Notes: generated by a model from the sequence alone, not told the origin. A stretch of DNA of 64,000 nt from Rheinheimera sp. (GCA_003543135.1 DPJG01000010.1:1-64000); one strand, 5' to 3'; positions 25,968-35,542 are shown, counted from the first letter of the stretch. Numbers and translations: made by a program.

Positions 25968-27395
25968 ATGACAAAACCTAACAAACTCTTTTCCTGGCTT
26001 GGCTTTGGTAAAAAACCACAAGCGCAAGTGACAGAACAACCAGCAGCTGAATTGCCTGCCGAACAGCAGTCAGCGCAGCCTGAACCGCAATTGGCGCAGC
26101 CCAAACCTATGGCGGCGAAACCACAGCCCGCGGAACCTGAGCAGGCAACAGCAGCACAAGCCGCTGCATTAACAAGCCTTGAAGTAACGGCAACTCAACA
26201 TGAGCAGACTGCGTTAAAGGCTCAGGATAGCGGAGTTGCTGAAACTGCAACTCAGCCTGGTACTGAACAACTTGTCGGGCAGCCTGTTTTACAGCAGCCA
26301 GTTTCAGCGGTTCCGGCCGTTACAGTGCCACCAGCAGAAGAAACCGTCATCAAAGTTGCACAGCCAGAGCCTTCTTCACCGGTAACAGCAATATCTGCAA
26401 CAGCGCCTGACAGTGCCTCCTCTGCACCTGTAGCTGTCACGACACAACCGGCACAAATCACTACCGAGAAAAAACCGGGCTTTTTTGCCAGGCTCAAACA
26501 AGGCTTAAGCAAAACCAGTCAGAACCTGGGCAACGGTTTAGCCAGTTTGTTCCTCGGTAAAAAAATTGATGATGATTTATATGAAGAGCTGGAAACCCAG
26601 TTATTAATGGCCGATGTCGGCGTGGACACTAGTCAGAAACTGATTAAACAGCTGGTGCAACATGCCGACCGTCGCCAGTTAAAAGACGCCGACAGCCTGT
26701 ATGAAAAACTGCAGCAGGAAATGGCTGAGCTGCTGGATGTGGTGGAGCAACCGCTGCAGGTTGAACACAAAGACGGTCCTTTTGTGATTTTAATGGTGGG
26801 CGTCAATGGTGTGGGTAAAACCACCACCATCGGCAAAATGGCACAGCAATTTAAACAGCAGGGCAAATCTGTGATGCTGGCGGCCGGTGACACTTTCCGT
26901 GCTGCTGCTGTTGAGCAGTTGCAGGTGTGGGGTGAGCGTAACCAAATTCCGGTGATTGCCCAGCATTCAGGTGCCGACAGTGCTTCAGTGATTTTTGATG
27001 CTTATCAGGCGGCCAAAGCGCGCAAAATTGATGTGCTGATTGCCGACACCGCAGGGCGGCTGCAGAACAAAGCCCATTTAATGGAAGAGCTGAAAAAAAT
27101 CGTCCGGGTGATGAAAAAAATCGACGGCGCAGCACCACATGAAGTGATGCTGACTTTAGATGCCGGCACTGGTCAAAATGCGTTAAGTCAGGCAAAGTTG
27201 TTCCATGAAGCTGTTGAACTGACAGGTATTTCACTGACCAAGCTGGACGGCACCGCCAAAGGCGGGGTTATTTTTGCGATTGCCGACCAGTTTAAGTTAC
27301 CCATCCGCTACATAGGTGTGGGCGAAAGTATTGACGACCTGCGGGTGTTTAACAGCAAAGACTTTATCCGGGCATTATTTAATAAGGAATTCTGA
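25968..27395 (+). CDS. ftsY: Signal recognition particle receptor FtsY
   Basis: A 475-residue SRP receptor GTPase that delivers ribosome-nascent chains to the membrane. The first 170 residues or so are an acidic, Ala/Gln/Pro-rich A domain with many GxQPxxEP-like repeats. The NG domain follows: N helices (about 180-270), P-loop GVNGVGKTTTIGK, DTAGRLQNK, and TKLDGTAKGG near the C-terminus. First gene of ftsY-ftsE-ftsX; ftsE begins 2 bases after its stop. Confidence 0.97.
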   Translation: MTKPNKLFSWLGFGKKPQAQVTEQPAAELPAEQQSAQPEPQLAQPKPMAAKPQPAEPEQATAAQAAALTSLEVTATQHEQTALKAQDSGVAETATQPGTEQLVGQPVLQQPVSAVPAVTVPPAEETVIKVAQPEPSSPVTAISATAPDSASSAPVAVTTQPAQITTEKKPGFFARLKQGLSKTSQNLGNGLASLFLGKKIDDDLYEELETQLLMADVGVDTSQKLIKQLVQHADRRQLKDADSLYEKLQQEMAELLDVVEQPLQVEHKDGPFVILMVGVNGVGKTTTIGKMAQQFKQQGKSVMLAAGDTFRAAAVEQLQVWGERNQIPVIAQHSGADSASVIFDAYQAAKARKIDVLIADTAGRLQNKAHLMEELKKIVRVMKKIDGAAPHEVMLTLDAGTGQNALSQAKLFHEAVELTGISLTKLDGTAKGGVIFAIADQFKLPIRYIGVGESIDDLRVFNSKDFIRALFNKEF

Positions 27396-27397
27396 AC

Positions 27398-28081
27398 ATG
27401 CTGCGTTTTGAGCAGGTCAGCAAAGGTTACAGTGGCGGTTTTGTGGCATTGGACAGGGTCAGTTTTGAACTGGCCAAAGGTGAAATGGCATTTCTGACCG
27501 GCCACTCCGGCGCTGGTAAAAGTACCCTGCTTAAACTGATCAGTCTGATTGAACGTCCGTCCGCCGGTAAGGTGTTTATTAACGGCGTGGATTTAAGCAC
27601 GGTCAAAGCCAGGCAAATTCCTTATGTGCGCCGTGACGTTGGCATGATATTTCAGGACCACCGTCTGCTGATGAACCACAGTGTGTTTGACAATGTGGCG
27701 CTGCCGCTGGTGATTGAAGGTTTTACCGGCCGCGAAATGGCTAAAAGGGTACATGCAGCGCTGGATCAGGTTGGGCTGCTGGATAAAGCTCGCTGCTTGC
27801 CGGCCACTTTATCCGGTGGTGAAGCACAGCGGGTGGGCATTGCCCGCGCTGTGGTGAATAAACCACCGCTGCTGTTGGCAGACGAACCTACAGGCAACCT
27901 GGATCCGGATCTCTCCAAAGACATTATGCGGGTATTTGAAGCTTTTAATCAGGCCGGCGTTTCGGTGTTGGTGGCAAGTCACGATTTGGGCCTGATTGCG
28001 AGGATGCGCTACCGCACTATGACACTCAAAGCCGGCAAGATGATTAATGATGGGCTGACGCATCAGGAGGATGGTGAATGA
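27398..28081 (+). CDS. ftsE: Cell division ATP-binding protein FtsE
   Basis: A 227-residue ABC ATPase which with FtsX activates septal murein hydrolases through EnvC, encoded in the envC gene further along this window. It has Walker A GHSGAGKST, the signature LSGGEAQR and Walker B LLLADEPTGNLD. Start ATG 27398 with an AAGGAA site; the end overlaps ftsX by 4 bases. Confidence 0.97.
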   Translation: MLRFEQVSKGYSGGFVALDRVSFELAKGEMAFLTGHSGAGKSTLLKLISLIERPSAGKVFINGVDLSTVKARQIPYVRRDVGMIFQDHRLLMNHSVFDNVALPLVIEGFTGREMAKRVHAALDQVGLLDKARCLPATLSGGEAQRVGIARAVVNKPPLLLADEPTGNLDPDLSKDIMRVFEAFNQAGVSVLVASHDLGLIARMRYRTMTLKAGKMINDGLTHQEDGE

Positions 28082-29049
28082 GTATGTTGTTTGCCGGCCG
28101 TGCTGTTGGTGCTACTGCCAGTCAACCGAATGTGCTGCAAAAATTGCTGCGAGCTGTGCTCACCCATGTACGTCAGGCGATAACCAGTCTGGGAGAATTG
28201 TGGCGCAGCCCGCTCTGGGCTTTGATCACTGTAGCTGTGCTGGGTATCAGTATGACGCTACCAACCACTTTGCATTTGCTGGTGAAAAACGTGCAGCAGG
28301 TGAGCCGCAGTTATGATGAATCTTTTGAAATCAGTTTATTTTTAAAAAATGATGCCAACGCCACTGATATCGCCACGCTTGTCACTTTGTTACAAGGCGA
28401 TGCCGAGGTGGCCAAAGTGCGGCTGATTGATAAAGCTGCGGCTATGGCTGAGTTTAAACAGCAGTCGGGTTTTGGTGAGGCGTTAGCTTTTCTCGATCAA
28501 AACCCCTTGCCTGATGTTCTGTTGGTGACACCAAAGAAAAATCAGCCAGCGGCCGCTGAAGCTTTAATGCATAAGCTGGAAAAAGAACGTTTTGTCGAGC
28601 TGGCAAAACTCGACATCAGCTGGCTGGAACGGCTGGCAGCGCTGATGAACCTGATGCAGCAGGCGGTTTATACTATTGCCGTGTTGCTGCTTAGTGCAGC
28701 ACTGTTGGTGATTGGTAATACCATTCGTTTGTCGATTATGGATAAAAAAGCTGAAATTGAAGTGATGAAACTGGTGGGTGCCACTGACGCTTTTATCCAG
28801 CGGCCATTTTTGTACACCGGCATCTGGCTTGGCGTTTTTGGCGGCTTTTTGGCCTTTCTGGTGGTTGAACTGATGCTCTGGTGGTTGCAAGGCGCCATTG
28901 CCACTGTCACTCAGTTGTATCAAAGCGACTTTGTGCTGAACTCACTGAGTTTACGTGAGTTTGGTTATCTGATGCTGATTGCGGTGACTTTAGGTCTGGT
29001 GGGCTCTTATATCGCGGTGCGCAGCCATATTAAGGCAATTGAACCTTAA
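28078..29049 (+). CDS. ftsX: Cell division protein FtsX
   Basis: A 323-residue four-helix membrane protein, the partner of FtsE. A cytoplasmic N-terminus (about residues 1-55) is followed by a first helix (about 56-75) and a periplasmic loop that in the family binds EnvC (about 80-190). Three C-terminal helices follow (about 195-320; typical KLVGATDAFIQRPFLYTG). ATG overlaps the ftsE TGA, with a GAGGA site inside ftsE, so translation is coupled. Confidence 0.95.
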   Translation: MSMLFAGRAVGATASQPNVLQKLLRAVLTHVRQAITSLGELWRSPLWALITVAVLGISMTLPTTLHLLVKNVQQVSRSYDESFEISLFLKNDANATDIATLVTLLQGDAEVAKVRLIDKAAAMAEFKQQSGFGEALAFLDQNPLPDVLLVTPKKNQPAAAEALMHKLEKERFVELAKLDISWLERLAALMNLMQQAVYTIAVLLLSAALLVIGNTIRLSIMDKKAEIEVMKLVGATDAFIQRPFLYTGIWLGVFGGFLAFLVVELMLWWLQGAIATVTQLYQSDFVLNSLSLREFGYLMLIAVTLGLVGSYIAVRSHIKAIEP

Positions 29050-29060
29050 TCTTGATGAAC

Positions 29061-29090
29061 AGCGCTCAGCACAGACTGAGCGCTTTTTTC
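29061..29090. terminator. ftsYEX terminator
   Basis: AGCGCTCAG (29061-29069) pairs perfectly with CTGAGCGCT (29076-29084) around a 6-base loop, followed by six T. It ends ftsYEX and lies before the convergent EAL/HDOD gene. Confidence 0.88.
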
Positions 29091-29091
29091 T

Positions 29092-30324
29092 TTACACTTT
29101 ATCTTCTTCTCTGGCTGTTAACATTAAACCATGAGCCCAATCCACCGCTTCCAGATAAACCGGGCTTAAATCGACCGCTTTATTCAGCGTCTGACGGGTG
29201 AGTTGTTGTTGGCTTTCCCAGTCGGCTCTTTCAAAAGCTTTGGCAAGTTCCAGATACTGACCCAGCTTGCCGCGATGCTCCAGCAAGGCCGATTTAATTT
29301 CCGGCAGTATAGGTAAGTCTTGCAACAAGCCAGCAAGCGGCTGCTCAAGTAAAGCATCCACCAGTGAAAACAAGCCGGTTAAAAAAGCCGAAGGTGGGTT
29401 GAGCTCGTCCTGGTTTAAGGCGGCTAACTGGTCGCAAAACCGGGCCCGCACTACTGACATATTTAAAAGTTCACTGCCGTTATTTTCACTCAAATTGGCC
29501 AGCGCCAATAAAGCGATAAACTTTTTCAGTTCCGCTTCACCCATATACACCATGGCATGTTTCAGCGAGCCTATTGGTTTTTCCCGGGCAAAACTGGCGC
29601 TGTTGACAAAACGCAGCAGCTTATAAGACAAGCCTAAATCACGTTCGACGATCTGTGACAAGTCGTCAAAGTTCAGCTCAACTTTACTGGCTTCGGCAAT
29701 CAGCAACATCAGGTTCAGTTTGCTGCTGCTGATGTTTTTGTGCTTCAGCATTTCCGGTCTTGCAAAAAAGTACCCCTGAAATAACTGAAAACCCAGCTGT
29801 CGCAGTTTGTTAAATTCTTCGGCGGTTTCCACCTTCTCGGCAAGCAGCGTAACGTTATAGTGCCTTACCCGAGACACATATTTGCTGATTTGCAGCAGAT
29901 TAAATTGCTGTACGTCCACTTTAATGATGCTGATATAAGGCAGAAAAATATCCCATTTGGGGTCAAAATCGTGATCGTCCAGCGCCAGCTGATAACCCAT
30001 GCCATGCAACTGTTTGCAGGCGGTCATCAGTTCACTGCTGATAGGTACAGTTTCCAGAATTTCAATCACCATACTTTTGGGATTAATTGAAGTTGGAAAA
30101 TGATGGATAAGCGTATCTGCAGAAAAATTGATAAAGGCCAACTGGCCACCGGTGATTTTTTCCACACCCATCAATAAGTGATGTTCGGTGATGAGTTTAG
30201 AGGTTGCTTCATCATCATTGATATTAGGAAAAGCATTGGACTCTCCGTCCCGGAACAACAACTCATAGCCGTATAAGTTTTTTTGCGCATCCAGAATAGG
30301 CTGGCGTGCCATATAACAATACAT
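29092..30324 (-). CDS. EAL-like/HDOD signalling protein (YuxH type)
   Basis: A 410-residue protein combining a degenerate EAL domain (about residues 1-200) with an HDOD domain (about 205-400). The EAL-signature position reads YELLFRD, and LALDDHDFDPKW replaces the LDDFG-type metal site, so c-di-GMP hydrolysis is unlikely. HDOD features include LSYKLLRFVNSASF and GEAELKKFIALLALANL. Family members act in motility and c-di-GMP signalling without being phosphodiesterases. It sits on the minus strand between ftsX and rpoH, a place where enteric bacteria have no gene. Confidence 0.88.
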   Translation of the reverse strand: MYCYMARQPILDAQKNLYGYELLFRDGESNAFPNINDDEATSKLITEHHLLMGVEKITGGQLAFINFSADTLIHHFPTSINPKSMVIEILETVPISSELMTACKQLHGMGYQLALDDHDFDPKWDIFLPYISIIKVDVQQFNLLQISKYVSRVRHYNVTLLAEKVETAEEFNKLRQLGFQLFQGYFFARPEMLKHKNISSSKLNLMLLIAEASKVELNFDDLSQIVERDLGLSYKLLRFVNSASFAREKPIGSLKHAMVYMGEAELKKFIALLALANLSENNGSELLNMSVVRARFCDQLAALNQDELNPPSAFLTGLFSLVDALLEQPLAGLLQDLPILPEIKSALLEHRGKLGQYLELAKAFERADWESQQQLTRQTLNKAVDLSPVYLEAVDWAHGLMLTAREEDKV

Positions 30325-30454
30325 ACTGCAACTCCTGCTCTGCGGCGATATAGCCGGAGGCCTTGTAATTAGCGGCTGTTAGATCTGTGGGGGTAGATAA
30401 AAGGCTGTGACTACTGTTTTGAGCATATCGCAAAAATCTGAATTAACTTATGCT
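30325..30454. other. Divergent upstream region of the EAL/HDOD gene
   Basis: The first part of the gap between the EAL/HDOD gene and rpoH. It should hold the promoter of the EAL/HDOD gene on the minus strand; no clear boxes were placed. Confidence 0.35.
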
Positions 30455-30484
30455 TTGATATTCTGAAAAACAGCTGTTTATAAG
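30455..30484 (+). promoter_or_regulatory. Sigma70-type promoter for rpoH
   Basis: TTGATA at 30455-30460 and TATAAG at 30479-30484 match the -35 and -10 hexamers in five of six bases each, with an 18-base spacer. The start of transcription would be near 30491, placing the CIRCE repeat inside the 5' leader. Confidence 0.6.
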
Positions 30485-30496
30485 ATTCGGATCTTA
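30481..30496. repeat. Inverted repeat over the rpoH -10/start
   Basis: TAAGAT-TCGG-ATCTTA is a perfect 6-bp-arm inverted repeat that overlaps the likely -10 and start point. It may be a second operator or simply part of the leader. No known protein matches it for me. Confidence 0.5.
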
Positions 30497-30513
30497 AAAT
30501 GATGGAACTTCGT

Positions 30514-30540
30514 TTAGCACTCTCAATCAAAGAGTGCTAA
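30514..30540. promoter_or_regulatory. Perfect CIRCE element (HrcA operator) upstream of rpoH
   Basis: TTAGCACTC at 30514-30522, a 9-base spacer, and GAGTGCTAA at 30532-30540 match the CIRCE consensus at every arm position and in spacer length. CIRCE is the DNA site of the heat-shock repressor HrcA. It lies 36 bases upstream of the rpoH ATG and about 20 bases after the likely transcription start, a position suited to blocking transcription. HrcA itself is not encoded in this window. Confidence 0.93.
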
Positions 30541-30576
30541 GATGATTCCACTTTAATCCTTGCAGGAGCTGTTTAT

Positions 30577-31437
30577 ATGACAAAAGCATCCCAACTTATG
30601 ACACTGTCGGTCGCTGGTAGCGGAAGCCTGGAGGCTTATACCCATGCGGTCAGCAGTATCCAGATGCTGTCTGCCGAGGAAGAACGTTCATTAGCGGAAC
30701 GCCTGCAGCAGCATGGTGATTTAGAAGCGGCCCGCCAGTTAATTATGTCGCATTTACGTTTTGTGGTGCATATCGCCCGCAGTTATTCTGGTTATGGCCT
30801 GCCGATTGGCGATTTAATTCAGGAAGGCAATATTGGCCTGATGAAAGCAGTTAAACGTTTTGACCCGACCGTTGGTGTGCGTTTGGTTTCTTTTGCGGTT
30901 CATTGGATCAAAGCCGAAATTCACGAATTTGTGCTGAAAAACTGGCGTATTGTAAAAGTGGCCACCACCAAAGCGCAGCGCAAACTGTTTTTTAACCTGC
31001 GTAAAGCCAAGAAAAACTTAGGCTGGTTCAGTCAGGAAGAAGTAAAAAACGTAGCTGAGTCTTTAGGTGTGCCTGAATACGAAGTACGTGAGATGGAATC
31101 GCGGATGAGCAATCACGACATGCCTTTTGATGCTCAGGACGATGATGACGAAAGCAACTTTAATGCGCCGGTATTTTATCTGCAGGATAAATCATCAGAT
31201 TTAGCCAATAACTTTGAAGAAGATCAGTCTGAAGGTGCTGCCATTGAACGTCTGCAAGCCGCAGTTCGTACGCTGGATGAGCGCAGCCAGGATATTATCC
31301 GCGCCCGTTGGCTGGATAACCAGAAACTGACGTTACAGGAACTGGCAGACCGTTATCAGGTCTCGGCTGAACGTGTTCGTCAGCTGGAAAAAAATGCGAT
31401 GAAAAAGTTGCATGCCGCTATGGTTGATGCCGCTTAA
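30577..31437 (+). CDS. rpoH: Heat-shock sigma factor RpoH (sigma32)
   Basis: A 286-residue sigma32, directing RNA polymerase to heat-shock genes. It has region 2 ([39 protein letters not shown]), the RpoH box [12 protein letters not shown] that marks true sigma32, and region 4 ([28 protein letters not shown]). ATG 30577 has an AGGAG site 8 bases upstream. It follows ftsYEX as in E. coli but is separated by the opposite-strand EAL/HDOD gene, and carries its own promoter with a CIRCE element. Confidence 0.97.
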   Translation: MTKASQLMTLSVAGSGSLEAYTHAVSSIQMLSAEEERSLAERLQQHGDLEAARQLIMSHLRFVVHIARSYSGYGLPIGDLIQEGNIGLMKAVKRFDPTVGVRLVSFAVHWIKAEIHEFVLKNWRIVKVATTKAQRKLFFNLRKAKKNLGWFSQEEVKNVAESLGVPEYEVREMESRMSNHDMPFDAQDDDDESNFNAPVFYLQDKSSDLANNFEEDQSEGAAIERLQAAVRTLDERSQDIIRARWLDNQKLTLQELADRYQVSAERVRQLEKNAMKKLHAAMVDAA

Positions 31438-31457
31438 CTGACAATATTGTACTCAGC

Positions 31458-31486
31458 AAAAAGGCAGCTTCGGCTGCCTTTTTTAT
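31458..31486 (+). terminator. rpoH terminator with UUCG loop
   Basis: AAAGGCAGC (31460-31468) and GCTGCCTTT (31473-31481) pair around a TTCG tetraloop and are followed by a T run. Confidence 0.88.
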
Positions 31487-31619
31487 TAACACTACTTGCG
31501 CTCTGGTGCCTGGTTTTTTGCTGTTACGCCAATTCAGTCCGTAAATAAAGCGGCATCAGAGTGGCCAACCTTAGACAGGGAATCGCAGACGCTGAGCAAT
31601 AACTGCAGCTGCGTATTCT

Positions 31620-32774
31620 TTACCGCAACAGCAATAAGCCGCCCAAGGGAATTAACTCGGTTTTAGTGGCCGGAGTGCTGAGCAAAAAACGCCATTGGGG
31701 TTCATGTGGCACATCTGCCGGTACACTAAATCCCGCCAAATCAGTGCGATAAGGCGGATGCCAGATCAGCAGTTCTGCTGGTTGAGTGTCTGGCTGATGG
31801 GGTTCAGTCTTGCCGGTACTTTCTGAGGTTTCAGGGTATACCAGACTGACAGAACCAGAGCCTGCGACAACACTATGGTTTTGTTCAGGTTTAGGCGATA
31901 ACTTCAGCTGTCGTTTACCGCTTTGCGCCTGATGACCGGTAGTTGCAGACTCTGTTGCAGGGGCTGTAGTGGCAGCGTCAGTTGTTGCTGTAGTTGCAAC
32001 CACAGAGGTTGTGGGCTGTGTTGGCTTGTGCGCCGCAACAACTGGTGCAGGCAGTGCTAACAATTGTGATACCGGTACCAGTTCAATGCCTTCGGCTTTG
32101 AGCCTGCTCAGGTTGCGGCGTAAATAACGATAGGTTTCAGGGTAGGGGTGACCAATGGCAATAGCGCTGCCCTGTTGTTTGGCGAGTTTTAACAGCTGAT
32201 TAAATTGCCGGTCCAGCGCCTGATAAGATTTATCGTTATCCAGGAAAATATCACGGCTGCGGCTTTTCACCTGATATTGACTCGTCGCCTTGCCAACAGC
32301 GCTGCGGTTGGTGGTTTTACTGTCGATAAAATACAGCTGGCGCTCAGCCATTACCTGCATAGTCCATAACATAGGTTCGGCCAGGCTGGTGTATAAACTA
32401 CCCATATGATTATTCACACCCACAGCTTGCGGCACTTCAGCCAGAGCTTTTTGCAGCGCCTGTTGCACCTGTGCTTTTGACATTTGTTTTCTGAGTGCGC
32501 CTTTGCCGAGCAAATGATTTTGCGCCACCGCTTCCATCGGCATATGCAACATCACTTCTTTTTGCTGTGCTTTGGCAAGTTCCGCCATTTCTTTACCCTG
32601 CGGAGTAAAAGGCATCACGGCAAAAGTCAGCTGATAGGGCAGTTTGATCAATAAAGGATCGGCTTTTTGAAAGCCGATATCGTCAATAATAATGGCAACT
32701 TTGGGCGGTAAGGTCTGGGCTTTGGCAGCCACACAAAAAAACGCCAACAGGCAGAAAAAACGGAATTTACGCAC
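31620..32774 (-). CDS. yibQ: Divergent polysaccharide deacetylase YibQ with C-terminal extension
   Basis: A 384-residue exported protein. After a signal peptide (residues 1-19) comes a divergent polysaccharide deacetylase domain (about 22-240): VAIIIDDIGF, LHMPMEA, GVNNHMGSLYT and IGHPYPET. Unlike the usual roughly 250-residue YibQ, it has a long Thr/Ala/Pro-rich tail followed by a short hydrophobic, strand-like end (about 330-384). In the family, YibQ lies downstream of envC and gpmI, as here; its activity is not established. The start is GTG at 32774 without a strong ribosome site. Confidence 0.88.
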   Translation of the reverse strand: MRKFRFFCLLAFFCVAAKAQTLPPKVAIIIDDIGFQKADPLLIKLPYQLTFAVMPFTPQGKEMAELAKAQQKEVMLHMPMEAVAQNHLLGKGALRKQMSKAQVQQALQKALAEVPQAVGVNNHMGSLYTSLAEPMLWTMQVMAERQLYFIDSKTTNRSAVGKATSQYQVKSRSRDIFLDNDKSYQALDRQFNQLLKLAKQQGSAIAIGHPYPETYRYLRRNLSRLKAEGIELVPVSQLLALPAPVVAAHKPTQPTTSVVATTATTDAATTAPATESATTGHQAQSGKRQLKLSPKPEQNHSVVAGSGSVSLVYPETSESTGKTEPHQPDTQPAELLIWHPPYRTDLAGFSVPADVPHEPQWRFLLSTPATKTELIPLGGLLLLR

Positions 32775-32846
32775 AGAAGGTTATTTCACCGCCAAAAGGC
32801 TGCAAGGCTGCAGCAAACTAAATGATACGGGGCCTATTATGCCTGA

Positions 32847-33995
32847 CTAAGGGGCCCGCAACCAGCGTAAAGGATTGACCGCAGACCCTTTTTGCCGGAT
32901 TTCAAAATAAAGTCCGGCGGCATTTTGTCCACCGCTCTGACCGACCAGCGCCAGGGTATCGCCTGATTTCACCACTTCACCCGGTGTTTTTAACAAAGTC
33001 TGATTATTGCCATACAAACTCATCAGGCCGTTGCCGTGATCGACCACTGTGACCCAGCCATAACCTTTGAGCCAATCGGCATAAATCACCTGACCATCAG
33101 CCACAGCTTTTACTGCAGTGCCGGTTGGCGCCTGAATAATCACGCCGCTGGCGGTCATGCCGCCGCCTTGCTGAGCACCAAACTGCTGGCTAATGGCGCC
33201 TTTCACCGGCCAGGGTAAAGAGCCGGTTTTTCCACTGTGCTTTAACCGGCGATTGGCGGCCTGAGCTTTCAGCTTGGCAATAGTGGCCTGCAGGCTTTGT
33301 TCGTTACTTTTTAAGTATTCCAGCTGTTGTTTTTGATCCTGCAATAGCGCCTGCAGCTGCTGAACCGAAGCATGCTGATTTTTACGGGCTGCAGCCAATT
33401 CCTGCTGCTGCGCTGTCAGCTGCGCCAGGCGCTGTTCCTGCTCCAGCCTGTTGCTGTCGGCTTGTTGCTTCAGTGCCGCCAGTTCATCCACTGTGGTTTT
33501 CAGCGCAGTCAGCTGCTGCATTCTGGCGTTATTAAAATATTGGTAATAGGTAAGCAAACGCTCGAGTTTACTGGCATCCTGCTGATTTAACAGCAGTTGG
33601 GTGTAATCGTGGCCACCGACCTGATAAGCGGCTTTGACCTGAGCGGCCAGCAACTGTTGCTGTTGTTGCCGTTGTTGTTCCAGTTGCTGCTGCTGTTGTT
33701 CCAGCTGCTGCTGTTGTTGCTGTAATGTCTGCAGTTTGTCCTGTTCTGCTCTGACAGCCTGACTGGCTTCAGCCAGCACCTGATCCGCTTTTTTCAGCTC
33801 AGCTTCAGCCCGCTTCAGCGCCTGACGTTGGTCGCGGCGCTGACGTTCGGTTTGTTTAATTTCCTGCTGCAACGACTCCAGCTCTTTACGGGCACTGGCG
33901 GTGCTTTGTTGTGCCCAGGCTGTGCTGCCATACACTGTGCTGAGCATCAGCAGGCTCAGCAACAGTGGTGCAGGAAATAACGAGCGCACCGGCAT
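32847..33995 (-). CDS. envC: Murein hydrolase activator EnvC
   Basis: A 382-residue exported protein that activates the amidases AmiA/AmiB at the division septum and is itself recruited by FtsEX. Order: signal peptide (about 1-30), a long Gln-rich coiled coil (about 35-245) with a short loop, and a LytM/M23 domain (about 265-380; ASGVIIQAPTGTAVKAVADGQVIYADWLKGYGWVTVVDHG). The usual metal ligands of active LytM enzymes (the first HxxxD) are replaced, as in the family. ATG at 33995 is used; a TTG overlapping the gpmI stop at 34001 is an alternative. Confidence 0.94.
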   Translation of the reverse strand: MPVRSLFPAPLLLSLLMLSTVYGSTAWAQQSTASARKELESLQQEIKQTERQRRDQRQALKRAEAELKKADQVLAEASQAVRAEQDKLQTLQQQQQQLEQQQQQLEQQRQQQQQLLAAQVKAAYQVGGHDYTQLLLNQQDASKLERLLTYYQYFNNARMQQLTALKTTVDELAALKQQADSNRLEQEQRLAQLTAQQQELAAARKNQHASVQQLQALLQDQKQQLEYLKSNEQSLQATIAKLKAQAANRRLKHSGKTGSLPWPVKGAISQQFGAQQGGGMTASGVIIQAPTGTAVKAVADGQVIYADWLKGYGWVTVVDHGNGLMSLYGNNQTLLKTPGEVVKSGDTLALVGQSGGQNAAGLYFEIRQKGSAVNPLRWLRAP

Positions 33996-33997
33996 AC

Positions 33998-35542
33998 TCA
34001 ATTGAGTTTAAACAACAATTTGCCGGTCATTTCGGCCGGAACCGGCATGCCCATCAATTGCAGCATAGTGGGCGCTATATCACTTAAAATACCGCCTTCG
34101 ACTGCGGTGGCGCTGCGGCCAACATAAATTAATGGCACCGGGTCACTGGTGTGTGCTGTATGCGCCTGGCCCGATTCATGGTCGACCATTTGTTCGGCAT
34201 TACCATGGTCGGCTGTGATGATACATTCACCCCCCACCTCGGCGAGTGCTTCCACCACCCGGCCGATACAATGATCAACAGCTTCTACTGCTTTAATAGC
34301 GGCGGATAAAATGCCGGTATGACCCACCATATCGCCATTGGGGTAGTTACAAATAATGACGTCATATTTGCCACTGTGAATGGCTTCTACCAGTTTGTCA
34401 GTGAGCAAAGTGGAGTTCATCTCAGGTTGCAAGTCATAGGTGGCGACCGCAGGGGATGGCACCAGAATACGGTCTTCACCAGGGAATACTTCCTCTCTGC
34501 CACCACTGAAAAAGAAGGTGACGTGGGCGTATTTTTCAGTTTCTGAAATCCGCAGCTGGGTTTTCTGATGTTTGGCCAGCCATTCACCCAACACGTTATT
34601 CAGGCTGGTTGGTGGATAAGCAACAGGCGCTTTGATATCGGCGGCGTATTCGGTCAGCTGCACAAAAGCGGCTAACTGAGGCTGGCGGTTTCTGACAAAA
34701 CCCTGGAAATCGCTGTCGGTAAAGGTGCGGCTGAACTGACGGGCACGGTCGGCACGAAAGTTCATAAAAATCAGTGCATCACCATTCTGCAGCAGCACAG
34801 GTTTGCCGTCCTGGCCCAGAATCACACTGGCTTTGACAAATTCGTCGTTTTCATCACGCTGATAGGCCGCCTGCAACGCACTGACAGCATCGTTAAACTG
34901 ATAATCAGCTTTACCATCTACAATCAAATCATAAGCTTGCTGTACCCTGTCCCAGCGTTTGTCCCTGTCCATCGCATAATAACGGCCAATCACTGAGGCA
35001 ATCTGACCCATGCCAAGCTCATTAAATTTTGCGGCCACTCTTTTGAGTGAGGCTTCTGCGCTACGTGGTGGTGTGTCGCGGCCATCTAAAAAGGCGTGCA
35101 GGTAAATGGCTTTGGCGCCTTCGCGGGCGGCCAGTTCTATCATGGCAATCAAATGATCTTCGTGGCTGTGCACACCACCTGGCGATAACAAACCCATTAA
35201 ATGCACGGCTTTGCCAGCCTGAGCTGCACTGCGCACTGCGTTCAGCAGCACAGGGTTCTGATAAAAGTCACCGTCCTGAATGGCTTTGGTGATGCGGGTA
35301 AAATCCTGATATACCACCCGTCCTGAACCCAGATTGACATGACCAACTTCGGAGTTGCCCATCTGACCTTCAGGTAAACCCACATCCATACCGGAGCCGG
35401 AAATCAGGCTGTGTGGATAATCCCGCCACAGTCTGTCCATCACCGGGGTATTGGCCTGAACTATGGCGTTGTCTGTTGGATCTTCACGATAACCCCAACC
35501 ATCTAAAATCAGAAGTACCAAAGGTTTCACCGACTTTGCCAT
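33998..35542 (-). CDS. gpmI: 2,3-bisphosphoglycerate-independent phosphoglycerate mutase
   Basis: A 514-residue Mn-dependent phosphoglycerate mutase that interconverts 3- and 2-phosphoglycerate in glycolysis. It shows LILDGWGYR at the start, the phosphoserine nucleophile motif [23 protein letters not shown], and [22 protein letters not shown] near the C-terminus. Full length. It starts the gpmI-envC-yibQ cluster. Confidence 0.97.
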   Translation of the reverse strand: MAKSVKPLVLLILDGWGYREDPTDNAIVQANTPVMDRLWRDYPHSLISGSGMDVGLPEGQMGNSEVGHVNLGSGRVVYQDFTRITKAIQDGDFYQNPVLLNAVRSAAQAGKAVHLMGLLSPGGVHSHEDHLIAMIELAAREGAKAIYLHAFLDGRDTPPRSAEASLKRVAAKFNELGMGQIASVIGRYYAMDRDKRWDRVQQAYDLIVDGKADYQFNDAVSALQAAYQRDENDEFVKASVILGQDGKPVLLQNGDALIFMNFRADRARQFSRTFTDSDFQGFVRNRQPQLAAFVQLTEYAADIKAPVAYPPTSLNNVLGEWLAKHQKTQLRISETEKYAHVTFFFSGGREEVFPGEDRILVPSPAVATYDLQPEMNSTLLTDKLVEAIHSGKYDVIICNYPNGDMVGHTGILSAAIKAVEAVDHCIGRVVEALAEVGGECIITADHGNAEQMVDHESGQAHTAHTSDPVPLIYVGRSATAVEGGILSDIAPTMLQLMGMPVPAEMTGKLLFKLN

